From NCBI GenBank assembly GCA_033558025.1, contig JAUCEF010000013.1, forward strand, positions 2,659,001-2,723,000: a stretch of DNA of 64,000 bases, given 5' to 3'. The notes beneath the pieces are model-generated. The model was not told the DNA's origin, made no database searches, and saw nothing but the letters and a program-made list of their open reading frames with translations. Below are positions 31,250 through 43,205 of the stretch, piece after piece. The translations under genes were made by a program, and so were the position numbers. Positions within the stretch are counted from its first letter, which is position 1. Each line of letters opens with the position of its first letter. Source of the stretch: Phytophthora sp. 'mugwort' (taxonomy: Eukaryota; Oomycota; Peronosporomycetes; Peronosporales; Peronosporaceae).

Positions 31250-32827
31250 CCAGTCTGTTCCAGATCAATAGATAGGTGCAACTGTTAACTTTGTTCCAAA
31301 TCTATAGATCGATACTGCTACTAGTTTCATTATGCTCTGGTGTTGCTGATCGCATGATTTGGGGCAAAAAAGATGCCGTCACCTCGGAGCATTGGATGGT
31401 GCGAGGAAAGTCTTCCCTCCCGAGCCAGCTTCACCTTGGACATGTGGCGTATTTTGAAGTTGTTGGCACCGCCTGCAGCCACGCAGTCGTCCATAACGCA
31501 CTATGTTAGCGATCAAATTGTTCGTCGTATTTGGCGCCGTGCCCGCCGCAATTATGCGTCTACCGGTTTGTTATCGTCGCCATACAGGATGCACCAGACC
31601 CGTAGACGCAGCGCCGACCACTCGACCGAGCTGGCAAGGCTGCGCGCTGTCGACCTGCAGCGTTCGTGGCACAATTCGTGCTGCTGCCGAGGCTTGTTTC
31701 TGCCTCTGACGACACTATTTCGTGAGCTGCGCAGCGGAAAGCTGCGCGTGGAGGCAAATGTCGCCAAGCCCATGTTGTCTGAGCTCAATAAGCAGCAGCG
31801 TGTTGATTTTTGTGTGGATGATGTGAGTGCAACGACGCAGCACTTTGATCCGATGGAGGACGTGGTCCATAGATGAGAAACTGTTCTACATGAGCAAGGT
31901 GAAGCGTCGTTTTATCCTACTGCCCGACGATCCAAAGCCCACCCATCGCTCGAGAAGCAAGCGACACATTCCGAAGGTCATGGTGCTCGCTGCTGTTGCT
32001 CGGTCACGCTCGGATTCTATCACCGGCCAAGTTTTTGACGGAAAGATCGGCGTTTGGGCATTCTTACCGCATGAACCAGCTCGACGCATCAGCTGCAACC
32101 GCTCGGCTGGGACCTTGGTGGCACAAGCAGTGCCAGTCAATAAGGCCACCTACCGCGAGAAGCTGATCAATCACGTGCTTCCATCGATCAAAGCAAAGTT
32201 CCCTGGTGCCATGAGAGAGGGGGGGGGAGCGTATTGTAGTGCAGCAGGACAACGCCCCTCCCATATGCAGCCGGACGATTCTGACTGGCTACAAGCAGTT
32301 GCTGCGAGTGGATGCAACGTTCGGCTTCGGTTCCAACCACCGAACAGCCCGGACTTGAACGTCTTAGATCTTGCTGTTTTGAACGTCCTCCTGGCGCGAC
32401 AACAGCGCGAAATCGCCCACACACTCGACAAACTAGTGGAAAACGTTAAGAAGGCTTTTACAGCCTTACCTCCCTCCTCCCTGAACGCAGGTTGCGGGCT
32501 CCGCAGTACTAAGAGCTCGGTCGTGGTCGGACAGGTTTTGCGTGCACGAGTGGCGGCTGGTTTGGTTCGTTGGACGGGGCAGTGCGATGGTGGAGGTTTG
32601 GGGGAAGCGAGGCGAAATCGTTAATGAAGCTTTTCTGTAGCAGCCCGGAGTTGGATGCTTGAGCACTTGAATGGTCCTGGCGCCGCCAATGTTTCGACCC
32701 AAGTGAAGCTCTGCACACCACCCAATCCGCTTCGTGAAGACGCAGCCAACAGTGTCTATAAAAACAAATTTTGATCAGTCGCGCGCCCGAAAAGTGCAAA
32801 TTTATCTATTGATCTGGAGCAGACTGG
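31250..32827 (+). mobile_element. Tc1/mariner-like transposon with TIRs and TA duplication
   Basis: Inverted ends CCAGTCTG(T/C)TCCAGATCAATAGATA lie at 31250 and, reversed, end at 32827. TA flanks both sides (31248-31249 and 32828-32829). The 1,578-base element encodes a transposase on the plus strand that is nearly full length but frameshifted. A second copy of the terminal motif (GTTCCAAATCTATAGATCGA) lies just inside the left end at about 31291. Confidence 0.87.
31373..32490 (+). pseudogene. Mariner-like DDE transposase, a few frameshifts from open
   Basis: The frame from 31373 carries the N-terminal HTH part and ends near 31876. The next frame picks up at SIDEKLFYMSKVKRRFILLP (first Asp region), then RHIPKVMVLAAVARSRSD, FDGKIGVWAF and VNKATYREKLINHVLPSIK. 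After a run of G at about 32217-32226 the catalytic QQDNAPPH-type block falls in a different frame, and the family's FQPPNSPDLNVLDLAVLN (third acid region) is back in frame at about 32330. Three small indels explain all the breaks. Confidence 0.8.
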
Positions 32828-33149
32828 TATGTGTTACCCTAAATCCTATCTACCTGCTCTAGATGAATGCTCAATCGGAGGCGGATTCGAAAGTGAGTTC
32901 GTCATCGGACTTCGCCCTTGGTCAACTTCATCTCTGCCATTTTTCTTCATCTCAGTAATCCTGCCGCTATCTATACTGTCCATATGATAGAGGTGAACTG
33001 CACTCTTCTAGAACTTGTTATATGTTCTTATTTATCCGTTTTGGGTGGGTTTCGGTGCCCCACACATCCATCCCCCACCCTTCTTCTTTATCGGCAGCTA
33101 GGCGGTATGACGACTTTAGAGCGGCGGCACCGCGCCACTCAACACTCCC

Positions 33150-33570
33150 ACTAAGTGCTAGGGTAGCGTTTAAATCTCGAATTCCCAGCTCCTCTTTTAG
33201 TTTTAGGAGCACTTTCGTCGGTAGTGCTTTGGATAGAATGCCTGCGGCCATAGCCATTAACTCTTTTAGCGCATTCGATGAGTGCAATACGTTCTGCATC
33301 TGTAGTTGAAAAATATACCCCTCGTTGTTTACTATTGCACCATGACACACTGGTTCAGCCATCTTAATCACATAGGCGGCTACGGATTTGCGTTATTAGA
33401 TAGACACGCGAAACTCGCGTCTGTGTATATTTCATAATCTCGTCGCTCGTCTTTTTATCGAGCAACAGACCATACGTCGACGTCCCTTTCAAGTATTTGA
33501 GTTCTCGTCTAGCCGCATACCAGTGCGGTCAACCTCCATTTCTTGGTTGGACCAGGCCGTCGGGACTGGT
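33150..33570 (-). pseudogene. Ty1/Copia retrotransposon fragment (RT end and RNase H)
   Basis: Read on the minus strand, LKYLKGTSTYGLLLDKKTSD is followed by TDASFACLSNNA, then AAYVIKMAEPV, SWCNSKQRGVYFSTTDAERI and ALIECAKRV. These are the joint between reverse transcriptase and RNase H and the RNase H motif of Copia polyproteins. Small frameshifts interrupt it. No LTRs were recognised. Confidence 0.75.
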
Positions 33571-33699
33571 CATTTTGCGTGAAGAACTGAAAGACTTCCA
33601 TATAGAGCAGGTTCCCTTTCCTCGCCAAATAACCAAGCCGCATGATGCGCGGGATGCCTGTCGCTTGCGACGCATCTTCAACGCTCCACTCTAGCTGTT

Positions 33700-34300
33700 T
33701 TCGTTGCTAGGATATTCTTAATTTGCTTTGACAGTCCTGCTCATGGCGGAACGTTGCATCTCGTCGTCGTTTTAGAAATGGTCCATCTGTGCAATTTCAA
33801 ACTCGCAGGTTTTTTTCTTACACCTGACAAATGCTCTTTTGTTTTTTCTCAACTGGGTTTTTCGGTTTCTAAGAAAATGTTTTTCAGGTATACCTGGCAT
33901 TAAATAAGGTGTTTCCGCTCTCCCAAACAGGGTTTATTCTAGTGTATAATCAACACTATAACACATACATCCAGCCATCGCAGCCACGTGGACGCCCAGT
34001 TAGCAATTTGCCCCGCGCATCACCTTTCAAGCCCAATGGCATGCGATCACAACGCCACTGCCAAATTTTCAAGAACAAAACATCGTTCTACTCTGTCACG
34101 TGCTCAAACTTAGCTCAAATGCAGTATTTTAATCTGTGTGGCTTCATGAAGGGCGAACGTGTTTCCATAAACATGTTCTGGATGCTACACGTGTAGCAAA
34201 CGAGAATGGCCATCAATCTTAGACAGTTCACCGGTAGGATAATCTCCTGGGGTTATTAGAGATTAATATGCAGTATTAGGAGTAGGTATGACAAGCTATC
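33700..34300. other. No gene seen
   Basis: A 95-codon plus-strand frame (33909-34196) with HRH-like basic composition has no recognisable motif. T-rich tracts lie at 33810-33880. Confidence 0.35.
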
Positions 34301-34318
34301 GGCCGATATCGGAGAACA

Positions 34319-37300
34319 GGGTGGAGTATGCAGTTTCACCACCGCATAATTATCATTCATCACCAGGAATTTGATATTCGCCACCAGAGAATCGAGTATC
34401 AGCACTCACCACCACTTTAAATCAAAACACCAGAAAGACGCAAGCTATCACTGGAGAAGGTGATACCAATAATTGTAGGCAACGTGGATCCAGTGCGCTT
34501 TTAGGCGGACTGATACAAGAACAGTATACTCTTATCGGAGCATAGCATTTGGGGGCAGTATTGATCTAGTTCAGCTAACCTTGGAGTATACCCCATTAGT
34601 TACGAAACCACGCCTTGAGGTCCAGGTGCATACGTCGCACACAACAGCCTCACTGCGGAAAGAGATATCTAGCTGCCAGTTCTCAGGACCACGCCGGACG
34701 ATTGCAATGAGTGAGTCTTTGCCAGCGGAGGAATCACGTGTACGTCATAACTAGCTTTGAGGTTCAAGGGCTAGCGTTGAACGTTTCATTACTTTTCCAC
34801 GGGAAGATGTTGCTTCAGGGGGGTGAAGACGTGTATCCAGAACTCGCAGGTCGTGGACAGAGCTATTCAACACTGGAACAAATTCCGAAGCCAAATTGGA
34901 AGAGTTTTGCTGACACTACCCAGCTTAACGCATCAAAAGAATGATCCCGCGCGTTGCCAGTTGGGCCATCTCGCGAACGATGTAGACGACCTCCTCTTAA
35001 CGTCCCATACAATACGGCGAGTATTTACGACGTGCAAATCGTCCCGCTGAAAGAATAGCGACGTGGTGTGTAGTTGCCGCTACAAACGTTTGATGTGTGA
35101 CTCGAGTAGTCTTGCGTCCGTCTTCGTCGACGGTGTGCACTCGATGGAGTCGTCTGATGCTGCTGCAGTACAATCTTCAAAGGCACACCGACTGACGCCA
35201 GCAATGAAAGCCCTGATCGAAGAGCGTTTAGGCGACGATACCGCTGTTCGACCACTGGACTTGTTTGGGCTGATTTGTCAGAGAGTTCAGAAGGGAAGTA
35301 TGGATGGTCCCTCACCGTTCGACACACAAGTGCGAGCATTTGTGAACGGTTGGCGCAGCCGCAACAAACGGGATGCAATTCAACCTGTTCTGGATATTTT
35401 TATTTTTGCCGAAGGAGTATGTACGAGATTGTGCCAAATGTTGCAGGATCTGGTGATAACCTCCTGGTATTGTGCGATTCAGATGATGCGTTGGTTCCGA
35501 TACTGGGAAATGGATCAACCACTTCACCCTTCCGAATTGGGCTTACTAGCTATTCATCGCTCGACCACTACGTAACTAATCAACGCGATCCTCGCTGCAC
35601 GACAATGCTACATATTGACAACACATATAGCATCGTAATGCAGCGCTATCCCGTATTTGTTTTCGGGATTTCAGACTGCGGTGAATCTTTTTTTCCCTGT
35701 GATATACTTCTGCACTTCTCAGAAAGCTGTTCCAGATATTGTATGGTGTTGCAGATTTTTAAAGCGGGTCATTTGGGACATATTTATGGTTCGGTTCTCA
35801 CCGGGGTTCGTGATGACGGATGCCGACAATGCACAATACAATGCTTGTGCAGCTGAATTTCCCGACTCGAAGATTCTAATGTGCTCGTTTCATGTCGGCA
35901 AAAACGTAAAGGACTACGTCAGGAACGCCAATTTGAAATCAGTCACAATTAACATGGTGTTTCGCGATCTGAATGATCTTCACTACGCTCGGAATGAGGA
36001 GGAGTATTTAAAGAAAACGAGCGTATGTGCTAGCAACATGGAGAGCTGCTGCATTATGCTGTCCTCAATTTCGACCTCTGGCAGATAATATCATTGATCA
36101 ATGGATTTTGCATCCGTGATTCTCAGCTTGGCAAGCATTTTACACACCACCAGGCTACACAGCAACGCATAACCCGTTAGAGCAGTACCACAGAACTCTG
36201 AAGCTGATAAACAAGTCGAAGCGGGTAACACCCGCTGAAATGGTTGACCTCCTTGATAAGTCAAGACTTGTTTTTGTGAATTCGCGGACTTCTTTCAAAA
36301 GCATCGCGCCAGTATCACAGCGTTTGAAGGCCTTATACAACTTGACGCAAAAAAAAAGAATTACGAGCGACACCACTATCGGTAAGCGCTGACCTGCCAG
36401 TCCATCACGTGCAAGTTCTGCACCGGCCTCGCGAACGTTACGGAAATAACGAGAGCTTGAATGTTGATGATTTTTCTGCTAAGGATGTAACTAAAAAAAA
36501 TCCAGCAAGCCATATAAAATCATTTCATGTTTTGCGAATGCAGTGGAAAACATGCCAACAGATGGATGGCTAGTAGATGCTAGGGCGCGGATGTGTGCAT
36601 GCCGTTTAACTCAAAGTTCGCAATTTGTGTCCACGCAATCCATGAACTGGGGCTGCATTGTCCAGGTATGCCGGCGCCTAAAGCTCCTGCGGACCACAAT
36701 CAACCACTGCTGAAGAAGAACACGGCCCTCAACTACGCCCTTCTCCGCCTGTGGTGCAGAGCTGCGTGTTTGGGCCGCTTCCCATCGAGTCGGATAGTGC
36801 ATACTGCACCGATATAACACCTGCACCAAGCAGTATAGCATTGATGGAGCCGAGGCCATCTTGTCCTGAGCTTCTTAGGTTGCGAGGAGGCCATGATGGA
36901 TCCCCAGCAGCAGTCAGACAGGCCCGGGAAAACGATAGTACTGAACAACTATATACAGGCCTTACCAATGATCCAGCACTTCCATCTACTGACAATATTT
37001 CAAGTTTCACAGCGCTTTTAACTGGAAACTCGATTTCGGCGCAGGTTGCAGATACCGAAGGTGATGCTGCACTATTGCACAGTACGATTAAGCCTGCCAC
37101 GCTTCCGCAGCTTCATGAACCTGAACAAAACATGGCATTGCCGTATTCCAGGCCAGCGAAAATCACATCCAGATCTCTGCAATCAGTGCTTAGAGAGTCG
37201 TGCGAGAAAACAAGCGCCGTAGGTTTTAGTGTTATATAAAACTTGCTCATTTTACGTGGTGGAGTATTTTCAATACCCCTTTAAACAACCAACGAGCAAC

Positions 37301-37420
37301 TGGTGACGTGCACAAGTCTTCTGGTGATGAAAAACATATCGCTGGTGATGATGTCGAGACGGCTGGTGATTTGTACATGCGCGAGGCCTGGTGATGCACG
37401 TCAAATCTCTGATGATAGAT
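34319..37420 (+). mobile_element. MULE (Mutator-like) transposon remnant with CACCAG repeat arrays near its ends
   Basis: A decayed MULE transposase (35090-36820) is bracketed by short repeat clusters in opposite orientation. CACCAG occurs three times at 34361-34433, and its reverse complement CTGGTG five times at 37300-37393. The 10-mer GGTGGAGTAT occurs near both clusters (about 34322 and 37258) in direct orientation. Precise ends and target duplication could not be fixed by eye. Confidence 0.55.
35090..36820 (+). pseudogene. MULE transposase with SWIM zinc finger, frameshifted
   Basis: The N-terminal block LTPAMKALIEERLGDD and TQVRAFVNGWRSRNK is followed by GNGSTTSPFRIGLTSYSSLD and TTMLHIDNTYSIVMQRYPVF (first acid region). 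After a frameshift near 35697 comes GFVMTDADNAQYNACAAEFP with KILMCSFHVGKNVKDY, the second acid block and the H-x-x-K motif of oomycete MULEs. GYTATHNPLEQYHRTLKLIN and TPAEMVDLLDKSRLVFVNSR follow at about 36150-36290. A SWIM-type finger (CxCx(n)CxH, around 36590-36650) is spread over two frames. Several breaks make it inactive. Confidence 0.8.
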
Positions 37421-37439
37421 ACTAAAACAATAGTGTAGA

Positions 37440-38150
37440 TTGTTTTTCCTCAACAGGGTGCAGGTAAGTACTTATATTGTGAATTGCGGCTAAATTTGCT
37501 GACAGTGGTCGGTTGGGCGAATCGCACTATCAATCCACAAATCAACGAGATCGGCCCCAAAAGCGAGATTAAAATCGAGGGTCCGCGGCAACTCGAGGAG
37601 CAGCACCATGTTGCAGACGGTTTTGTCCAGCAGCGAGCGCGAGAGCATCAATGTACACTTTTCGAGCGTCTCGAGGTGGTTGCGTAGCGGTTGTGGAGAC
37701 CATCGATCCTGGTACATGACACCAGCAGTTTAACGGGAGGGAGCAGCTCAAGCGACTCTGTGGATCGCTAACTTCAGCCGGGAGCGCTCGATACAGCGGT
37801 AATGTGGCTGACACATTAGCAAGGTGTACAGACGACACCGTGGCACCAGTGAGCCGCCGCCGATCGCGATGGGCCACTTCGTGCAGAGCGGTCGCAAAGT
37901 AATGTGAGCACATTCCTTGGCATTGATGCAGCTACTAATCATATTACTTGTGTATGTTGCATCTAGCGCAAGCCGAGTGCTGGAAGAGTAATTCAAGGTT
38001 CCATCTAGCGGATACCGATGCAGCAAGCCCGAGCCATATAGGGGCTAGTACAGACGGGCTTCAAAGCTACTCAAGCAGCTCGCCGCCCGACCTGGCTTCT
38101 TAAAGTCCGTTCACGTGTCTTGGCCAATGCTGTGACGGAGAATAACATCA
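37440..38150. other. Unassigned stretch between transposons
   Basis: Two minus-strand frames (37490-37717 and 37748-38026) and a plus frame are open, but none has a recognisable domain. Composition suggests decayed mobile DNA. Confidence 0.35.
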
Positions 38151-38169
38151 TGATATTAGAGGCTGGTCT

Positions 38170-39330
38170 CGGCTAGCGTGCCGATATCAAGCGTCATCTC
38201 CAGTGGGCCTGTCTTCGGAACTTGAAAACGGAGGAAGCCGCTACAAAACTGCATGCGCATCCCAATACAGTGTTCACTGTTTGTATAGATTTAATTATCT
38301 TGGTTACTCTCGACAAAAACTCGCACACGTATACAGCAGGGACGAAAAGACAATTGGGAACTGGATCCAAGTATACGAGGCACTCGGAACGCTTCAGTGA
38401 GCAAAATCCACGGCGGACAAATCGTTTACGGCAGACAACAGGCAAAGGTCCAGCGAGTTTCGCAGGGAAACCGCTATCGTACAGGCGCAGGATTCCTTCA
38501 ACGGGCTCACGCATCACTATTTAAGGGCACCGGTGTGGTGAATAATCCATGACTCGGATTGACATATGAAGTTCTCGAGCGACATGCTATGCATATCAAG
38601 GGACGAGATGTGTTCGATTTATCGAAACACTTAGCAATATTGATTGGAATCACATCGTGTCTATCTCGACGAAGGGTGGTTTACACTCGCGGAATGATTC
38701 GAAAACATGGGTATGCTTGAAGGGAAAGTTCCTTGTAATCCGAGGCGACTTCCACCGAACACGGATGGTGTCCGCCTTACGTTTCATTGGTGCTCAATGT
38801 TTAATCGATTACTTCAACACTCAGGGCACATTTGATCGCGCTGAATTTGTCAAGTACTGCCAAGACTTCGCATACTCCAGCAGAGGAAACGTTCGTCAGT
38901 ATCCTGGATCTCACTCTGTGTGGGTTTTGGACGGGGCTTAAATTCACAGGTAAACATCGATTGTTCATCTCCTGAGAAGTACAGGCGTCGTCCCGATATT
39001 TTTTTCCTTCCCATTGCCCTTTTTCAACCCGATTGAGTACATGTCTGGGTACGTCAAGAAGCATTTCAGCGATACAATAGAATCAAGGGGGCGTGATTTA
39101 TTGCCGTTTGTTGTGAAAACGTTTCACCGCTTTGAAGCGTTTGACGTGGGGAGAGTGTTTGAGATTTGCGGCATGAATCTGCAACGTTATTTGACCCCAC
39201 AGGCCCAATATCATCTGAGAAGCGACATGTTCCCGACATTTTGGATAACGAAGTGCAATCAGAGGATGCAGACGACGTCTTGGGTTTTGCTGAGTGTCGG
39301 ATGTCGTTGTACACGGAGTTGAAAACCACC
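38170..39330 (+). pseudogene. IS630/Tc1-like (DDE_3) transposase remnant
   Basis: The HTH-like start YLGYSRQKLAHVYSRDEKTI with GNWIQVYEALGTLQ ends in a stop. Then come YLDEGWFTLAEWFENMGML (about 38660), ALRFIGAQCLIDYFNTQG, EFVKYCQDFAYSSRG and HSVWVLDGA (second Asp region). CPFFNPIEYMSGYVKKHF (third acid region, about 39020) follows in another frame. The order matches DDE_3 transposases of oomycetes. Stops and frameshifts show decay. No terminal repeats were identified. Confidence 0.75.
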
Positions 39331-39555
39331 GCCATAACACTAACTACCGTTGGATCTTCGATATTTTCAAGTGGATCAGTCACATCACTAACAGGAGGTA
39401 GCGCGACGGCTTAGAGAAACGCCGCAATGCTCGAATTTCGTGTGGATAAGCCACTCCGTTAGGTTTCAAACGCCTCCCGAATGCTTCCATGTCTTAATGC
39501 AGTTGTTGGTTATCTGCTATTGAAGCATTTACGTCAAGGGCCGTTTGAGCTGACC

Positions 39556-39975
39556 TTAATAGCTGGCGCTGGGCCAGGGAGTCAGCAGCTCTAAGGAGAT
39601 GAGTAATATATCTGAATTGCATCGGTCCAAGTAGAACGGCAGAGACGCCGCGTGATATGGTTTGCCCACATACGCGATATCACCGCCTCTGGCACTGAAG
39701 CTCGATTCCCAGTACTCTTGAAGCTGTGAGACGACATCAAAAAGAGAGCACCCCGCCGTCGCATCGGCGCGATCGGTTAAGCAGGGCGTATGCACGCCGC
39801 CAGAATGTGCTAAGGTCGCCCCATTTGTTATAGAGAACCCGTACTCGGAAACCATGAGTTTGGCCGTCTTCCCACGTTTTGCCGTCATCCATACGTTGCA
39901 AGAGTGTTCTGTCTTACCACTATCGACGATGTGATTGTTGTACTTGAACTGCATAAGCTTGGTGCAAGCTGACAT
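39556..39975 (-). CDS. Unrecognised ORF, doubtful gene
   Basis: This is a 139-codon frame whose reading stays open upstream to about 40100 without an obvious ATG. It includes NNHIVDSGKTEHSCNVWMTA and SEYGFSITNGATLAHSGG. I recognise no domain. It lies beside an IS630-like remnant and may be part of another mobile element. A separate 69-codon minus frame (40098-40307) could be an upstream exon, but no convincing splice pair joins them. Confidence 0.25.
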   Translation of the reverse strand: MSACTKLMQFKYNNHIVDSGKTEHSCNVWMTAKRGKTAKLMVSEYGFSITNGATLAHSGGVHTPCLTDRADATAGCSLFDVVSQLQEYWESSFSARGGDIAYVGKPYHAASLPFYLDRCNSDILLISLELLTPWPSASY

Positions 39976-40309
39976 CGTGGGTGTCTCGACAGACCAGACA
40001 CTATCCTGCTTGACGGCTCGTCCTTCGATGCGACGGCTGAACTTTCTCCCACAACTTTCCCAGTATGCCCTGAGGCGTGGTAAAAAAAAGAAGTTGATTA
40101 GCGTTGCCCAACCGAGTTCTTAACATTCGGTTTGACGACCCCAACAAACGACTGTAGTCCAGTTGTGATGTCGTCTCTCTCTGCGGTGCCCATGAACGCA
40201 ATCTCTGCGACGTTGGCGTCCGCGATGTCAGACGTGGAGGAGGCGGTTGAGATTATCCGACTTGTTGTGTCGCAGGGGATACGGTGACACTCGTGTTCGG
40301 GCTTCATAA

Positions 40310-41026
40310 TATTGATTCCTCGTCAAAAATTACCCCAAAACAGTCAATAAATAAACGAACCTAAGAAAATTGAATTTTTAAATATTTAAACGGCCATTTC
40401 TAGGCGCGAAGTTGCACTTCGACGGCAGCGAGTACATGAATGAAAGATTGCGACGACTTCTTTCGAATGCACCGGCTTACTGGAAGAATTTTTTTGGCTT
40501 AGTTTCGTTTCGTTTTGTGTGGTCTCATATGGGTTCGGCGGTGTTCGCAATCGAGAGCCCCTGTTTATGGGGAACCCAGGAGATGTCGGTTGGGCTGGGG
40601 GCAATGCTGAAATAACAGTGTGTCCACTGGTACCGTAGTTATGACAGCGATCACAACGTGTACTTCGTCACTGCCGTCGTCCGTGTTAGCACAACTGAAG
40701 CTTCTTACACAAGTATACTAAGTATCATATTAATTTGCGAAATGTTTGCAAAAATGGCAATATGTGGACCACCCGAATACCTTTATTGGGCAACTAGCAA
40801 TCACAGTCAAAAGAAATTATAATTGCGTGTTGCAAAAACGAAGTTCTGAGTATTGCATTGGCCAAAATACGTTTCATCTAATCATCACCCAGTATGTCGT
40901 GAGGATTGTAGCCAATTAGAGCAAGTAGAACACGCTATCCAAAGCAGTGGTGTAGATCCAAGACACCAACGAGCCATTCCGCATCTGGTGTTCAATCCCC
41001 CAAGTGTCATCTGAATCCTTGCCACC
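40310..41026. other. Upstream region of the ATIC gene, no gene recognised
   Basis: One 67-codon plus-strand frame (40412-40615) has no recognisable features. The last 100 bases before 41027 should hold the ATIC promoter. CCACCATGAG around the start is a good eukaryotic translation-start context. Confidence 0.45.
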
Positions 41027-42877
41027 ATGAGCCATATCTTGCATGCCGTATCCACGGGCTCGCAGGCCTCACTGGTGCCCATCAAGCGCGCGCTGCTGTC
41101 CGTGTCGGACAAGACGGGTGTCGTGGAGCTGGCCACATACCTGTCGCAGCACGGCGTGGAGTTGCTGTCTACGGGGGGTACCGCTAAGGCGCTGCGCGAC
41201 GCCAAGCTGCCTGTTGTGGACGTGTCGACGTACACAGGCTCACCGGAGATCATGGACGGCCGCGTGAAGACGCTGCATCCCAAGATCCACGGCGGCCTGT
41301 TGGGCGTGCGCGGCAACGCGCAACACGAGGCGGATATGGCCGCCAATGGCATCCGGAACATCGACCTGGTGGTGCTCAACTTGTACGCCTTCGAGGCGGC
41401 CGTGGCCAATGGCGGCGACTTCGACACATGCATCGAGAACATCGATATTGGTGGTCCGTCCATGCTGCGGTCGTCGGCTAAGAACCACAAAGCAGTAGTC
41501 ATCTGCTCGAGCCCCTCCCAGTACCCTACGCTCATTCAAGAGCTCGAGACTAACAAGGGCTCATTCAGCACCTCCATCGAGTTCCGTCGCAGTTGCGCCG
41601 CCGCCGCCTTCTCCCTGGCGGCGTCATACGACTCGGCCATCTCGTCGTGGCTTAACGGCCAGCTCGGCACCTCAGCCCCGACCGTCACTCGCGTGTACAA
41701 GAACGAGTTTGCGCTCAAGTACGGCTGCAACCCGCACCAGAACCCGGCTGCTATCCTTAGTCGCGTGGGCAGCAAGCTTCCATTCACGGTGCTCAACGGC
41801 ACCCCAGGCTATATCAACCTGCTGGACGCTGCCAACGCCTACCAGCTCGTGCGTGAGCTGCGTCTGTCACTGGGTCTGCCCGCTGCTGCTTCGTTTAAGC
41901 ACGTGAGTCCTGCTGGTGCTGCTGTGGCTGTGGACCTCGAGGAGTGCCTCCACTCCGCTTATGAGGTGGGCAATGTAACGCTGACCCCACTGTCACTCGC
42001 CTACTTGCGTGCCCGAAACGCAGACCCGCTGTCGTCATTCGGTGACTTTGTCGCTGTGAGCGACGTGGTGGACGAGGCCACCGCCAAGATCCTCAAGCGT
42101 GAGGTGAGCGACGGCATCATTGCCCCAGGCTACGAGCCGGCTGCCTTCGAGATCCTCAAGGCCAAGAAGGGCGGCAAGTTCATCGTGCTGGAGGCCGACC
42201 CGACCTTTGTTCTACCGGACATCGAGTACCGTGAGGTTGCTGGCATCACGTTCTCCCAGAAACGCAATGACGTCATCTTTTCGGCTGAGAAGCACCTCGC
42301 CGACGTGCAGACCACTGGAGCAGGCCCTCTGACGGATGCCAAGAAGCGCGACCTTGCTCTTGCTGCTATTACGCTCAAGTACACGCAGTCGAACTCGGTC
42401 GGCTACGCTAAGGACGGTCAGATGATTGGGGTGGGCGCCGGCCAGCAGTCGCGCGTGGACTGCGTCAAGCTCGCTGGTCGCAAGGTTGCCATCTGGCACC
42501 TGCGTCAGCACCCTAAGGTGCAGGGCCTTGCCTTCAAGAGCGGTGTCAAGCGTCAGGAGCGCGTCAACGCTCGTGTGCGTTACATCGAGGGCGACATGGC
42601 GCCCGCTGAGCTCGAGACGTTCAACGCGCTTTTCGAGACTGTTCCGGAGCCACTCACGGCTGCGGAGAAGGAAGAGTTTCTCAAGGAGCTGACGAACGTG
42701 AGCCTTGCGTCGGACGCGTTCTTCCCGTTCCGTGACTCTATCGATCACGCCACGAAACTTGGTGTGAAGTTCATCACCCAACCTGGTGGTAGCACCCGCG
42801 ACGCTGACGTAAAGGCCGCCTGCGACGAGTTCGGTATCACCATGGCCTTCTCCAATCTCCGTCTCTTTCACCACTGA
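41027..42877 (+). CDS. ATIC: Bifunctional AICAR transformylase/IMP cyclohydrolase (ATIC/PurH)
   Basis: Intron-free gene of 616 codons for the last two steps of purine synthesis, AICAR to FAICAR to IMP. The N-terminal MGS-like cyclohydrolase domain (about residues 18-160) has IKRALLSVSDKTGVVELA, LLSTGGTAKAL, VKTLHPKIHGGLLGVR and DIGGPSMLRSSAKNH. The transformylase domain follows: LKYGCNPHQNPAA, TVLNGTPGYINLLDA, ASFKHVSPAGAAVAV (with the catalytic Lys-His), YTQSNSVGYAKDGQMIGVGA, QQSRVDCVKLA, DAFFPFRDSIDHA and ITQPGGSTRDADV. Length and motifs follow the eukaryotic ATIC type (human 592 residues). About 18 extra residues lie at the N-terminus. Codon use is strongly GC-ending, as expected for a well-expressed gene. 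It is convergent with the phosphatidylserine synthase gene. Confidence 0.97.
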   Translation: MSHILHAVSTGSQASLVPIKRALLSVSDKTGVVELATYLSQHGVELLSTGGTAKALRDAKLPVVDVSTYTGSPEIMDGRVKTLHPKIHGGLLGVRGNAQHEADMAANGIRNIDLVVLNLYAFEAAVANGGDFDTCIENIDIGGPSMLRSSAKNHKAVVICSSPSQYPTLIQELETNKGSFSTSIEFRRSCAAAAFSLAASYDSAISSWLNGQLGTSAPTVTRVYKNEFALKYGCNPHQNPAAILSRVGSKLPFTVLNGTPGYINLLDAANAYQLVRELRLSLGLPAAASFKHVSPAGAAVAVDLEECLHSAYEVGNVTLTPLSLAYLRARNADPLSSFGDFVAVSDVVDEATAKILKREVSDGIIAPGYEPAAFEILKAKKGGKFIVLEADPTFVLPDIEYREVAGITFSQKRNDVIFSAEKHLADVQTTGAGPLTDAKKRDLALAAITLKYTQSNSVGYAKDGQMIGVGAGQQSRVDCVKLAGRKVAIWHLRQHPKVQGLAFKSGVKRQERVNARVRYIEGDMAPAELETFNALFETVPEPLTAAEKEEFLKELTNVSLASDAFFPFRDSIDHATKLGVKFITQPGGSTRDADVKAACDEFGITMAFSNLRLFHH

Positions 42878-43205
42878 TTGGAAAGTTACGTAGAGCGATG
42901 ATATGGCTGATGAGCCTCATGGGATGCCCCCCTTGTTTACCGCCTGTAGTCTCTCTCGTATCTCCTTCGACGAGTACTCGCTAGCATGTATTCAGTTGTT
43001 ATACTTATAATGGACTGCTTTGCGTTCCCACACAATGCTGCACCCTTACTTTGCTACCGAGCTGCTCGATGTAAACAAAAAATGTATTCACAGTCAATTC
43101 CATGACACTATTGGTTTTGGGGAAATCGTTGGCTGTGTCTATCTCCTCACGTCTCATTACTTTTGTGCCTTTATACCTATCTACCCTGTTGCTAGTCAAC
43201 CCACT
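42878..43205. other. Convergent 3' intergenic region
   Basis: The 328 bases between the stops of ATIC (plus) and phosphatidylserine synthase (minus) hold T-rich tracts suited to 3' ends and no gene. Confidence 0.6.

Noticed and set aside
39556..40307. A two-exon host gene formed from the frames at 40098-40307 and 39556-39975
   Set aside because: No GT/AG pair joins the frames cleanly and neither half has a recognisable domain.
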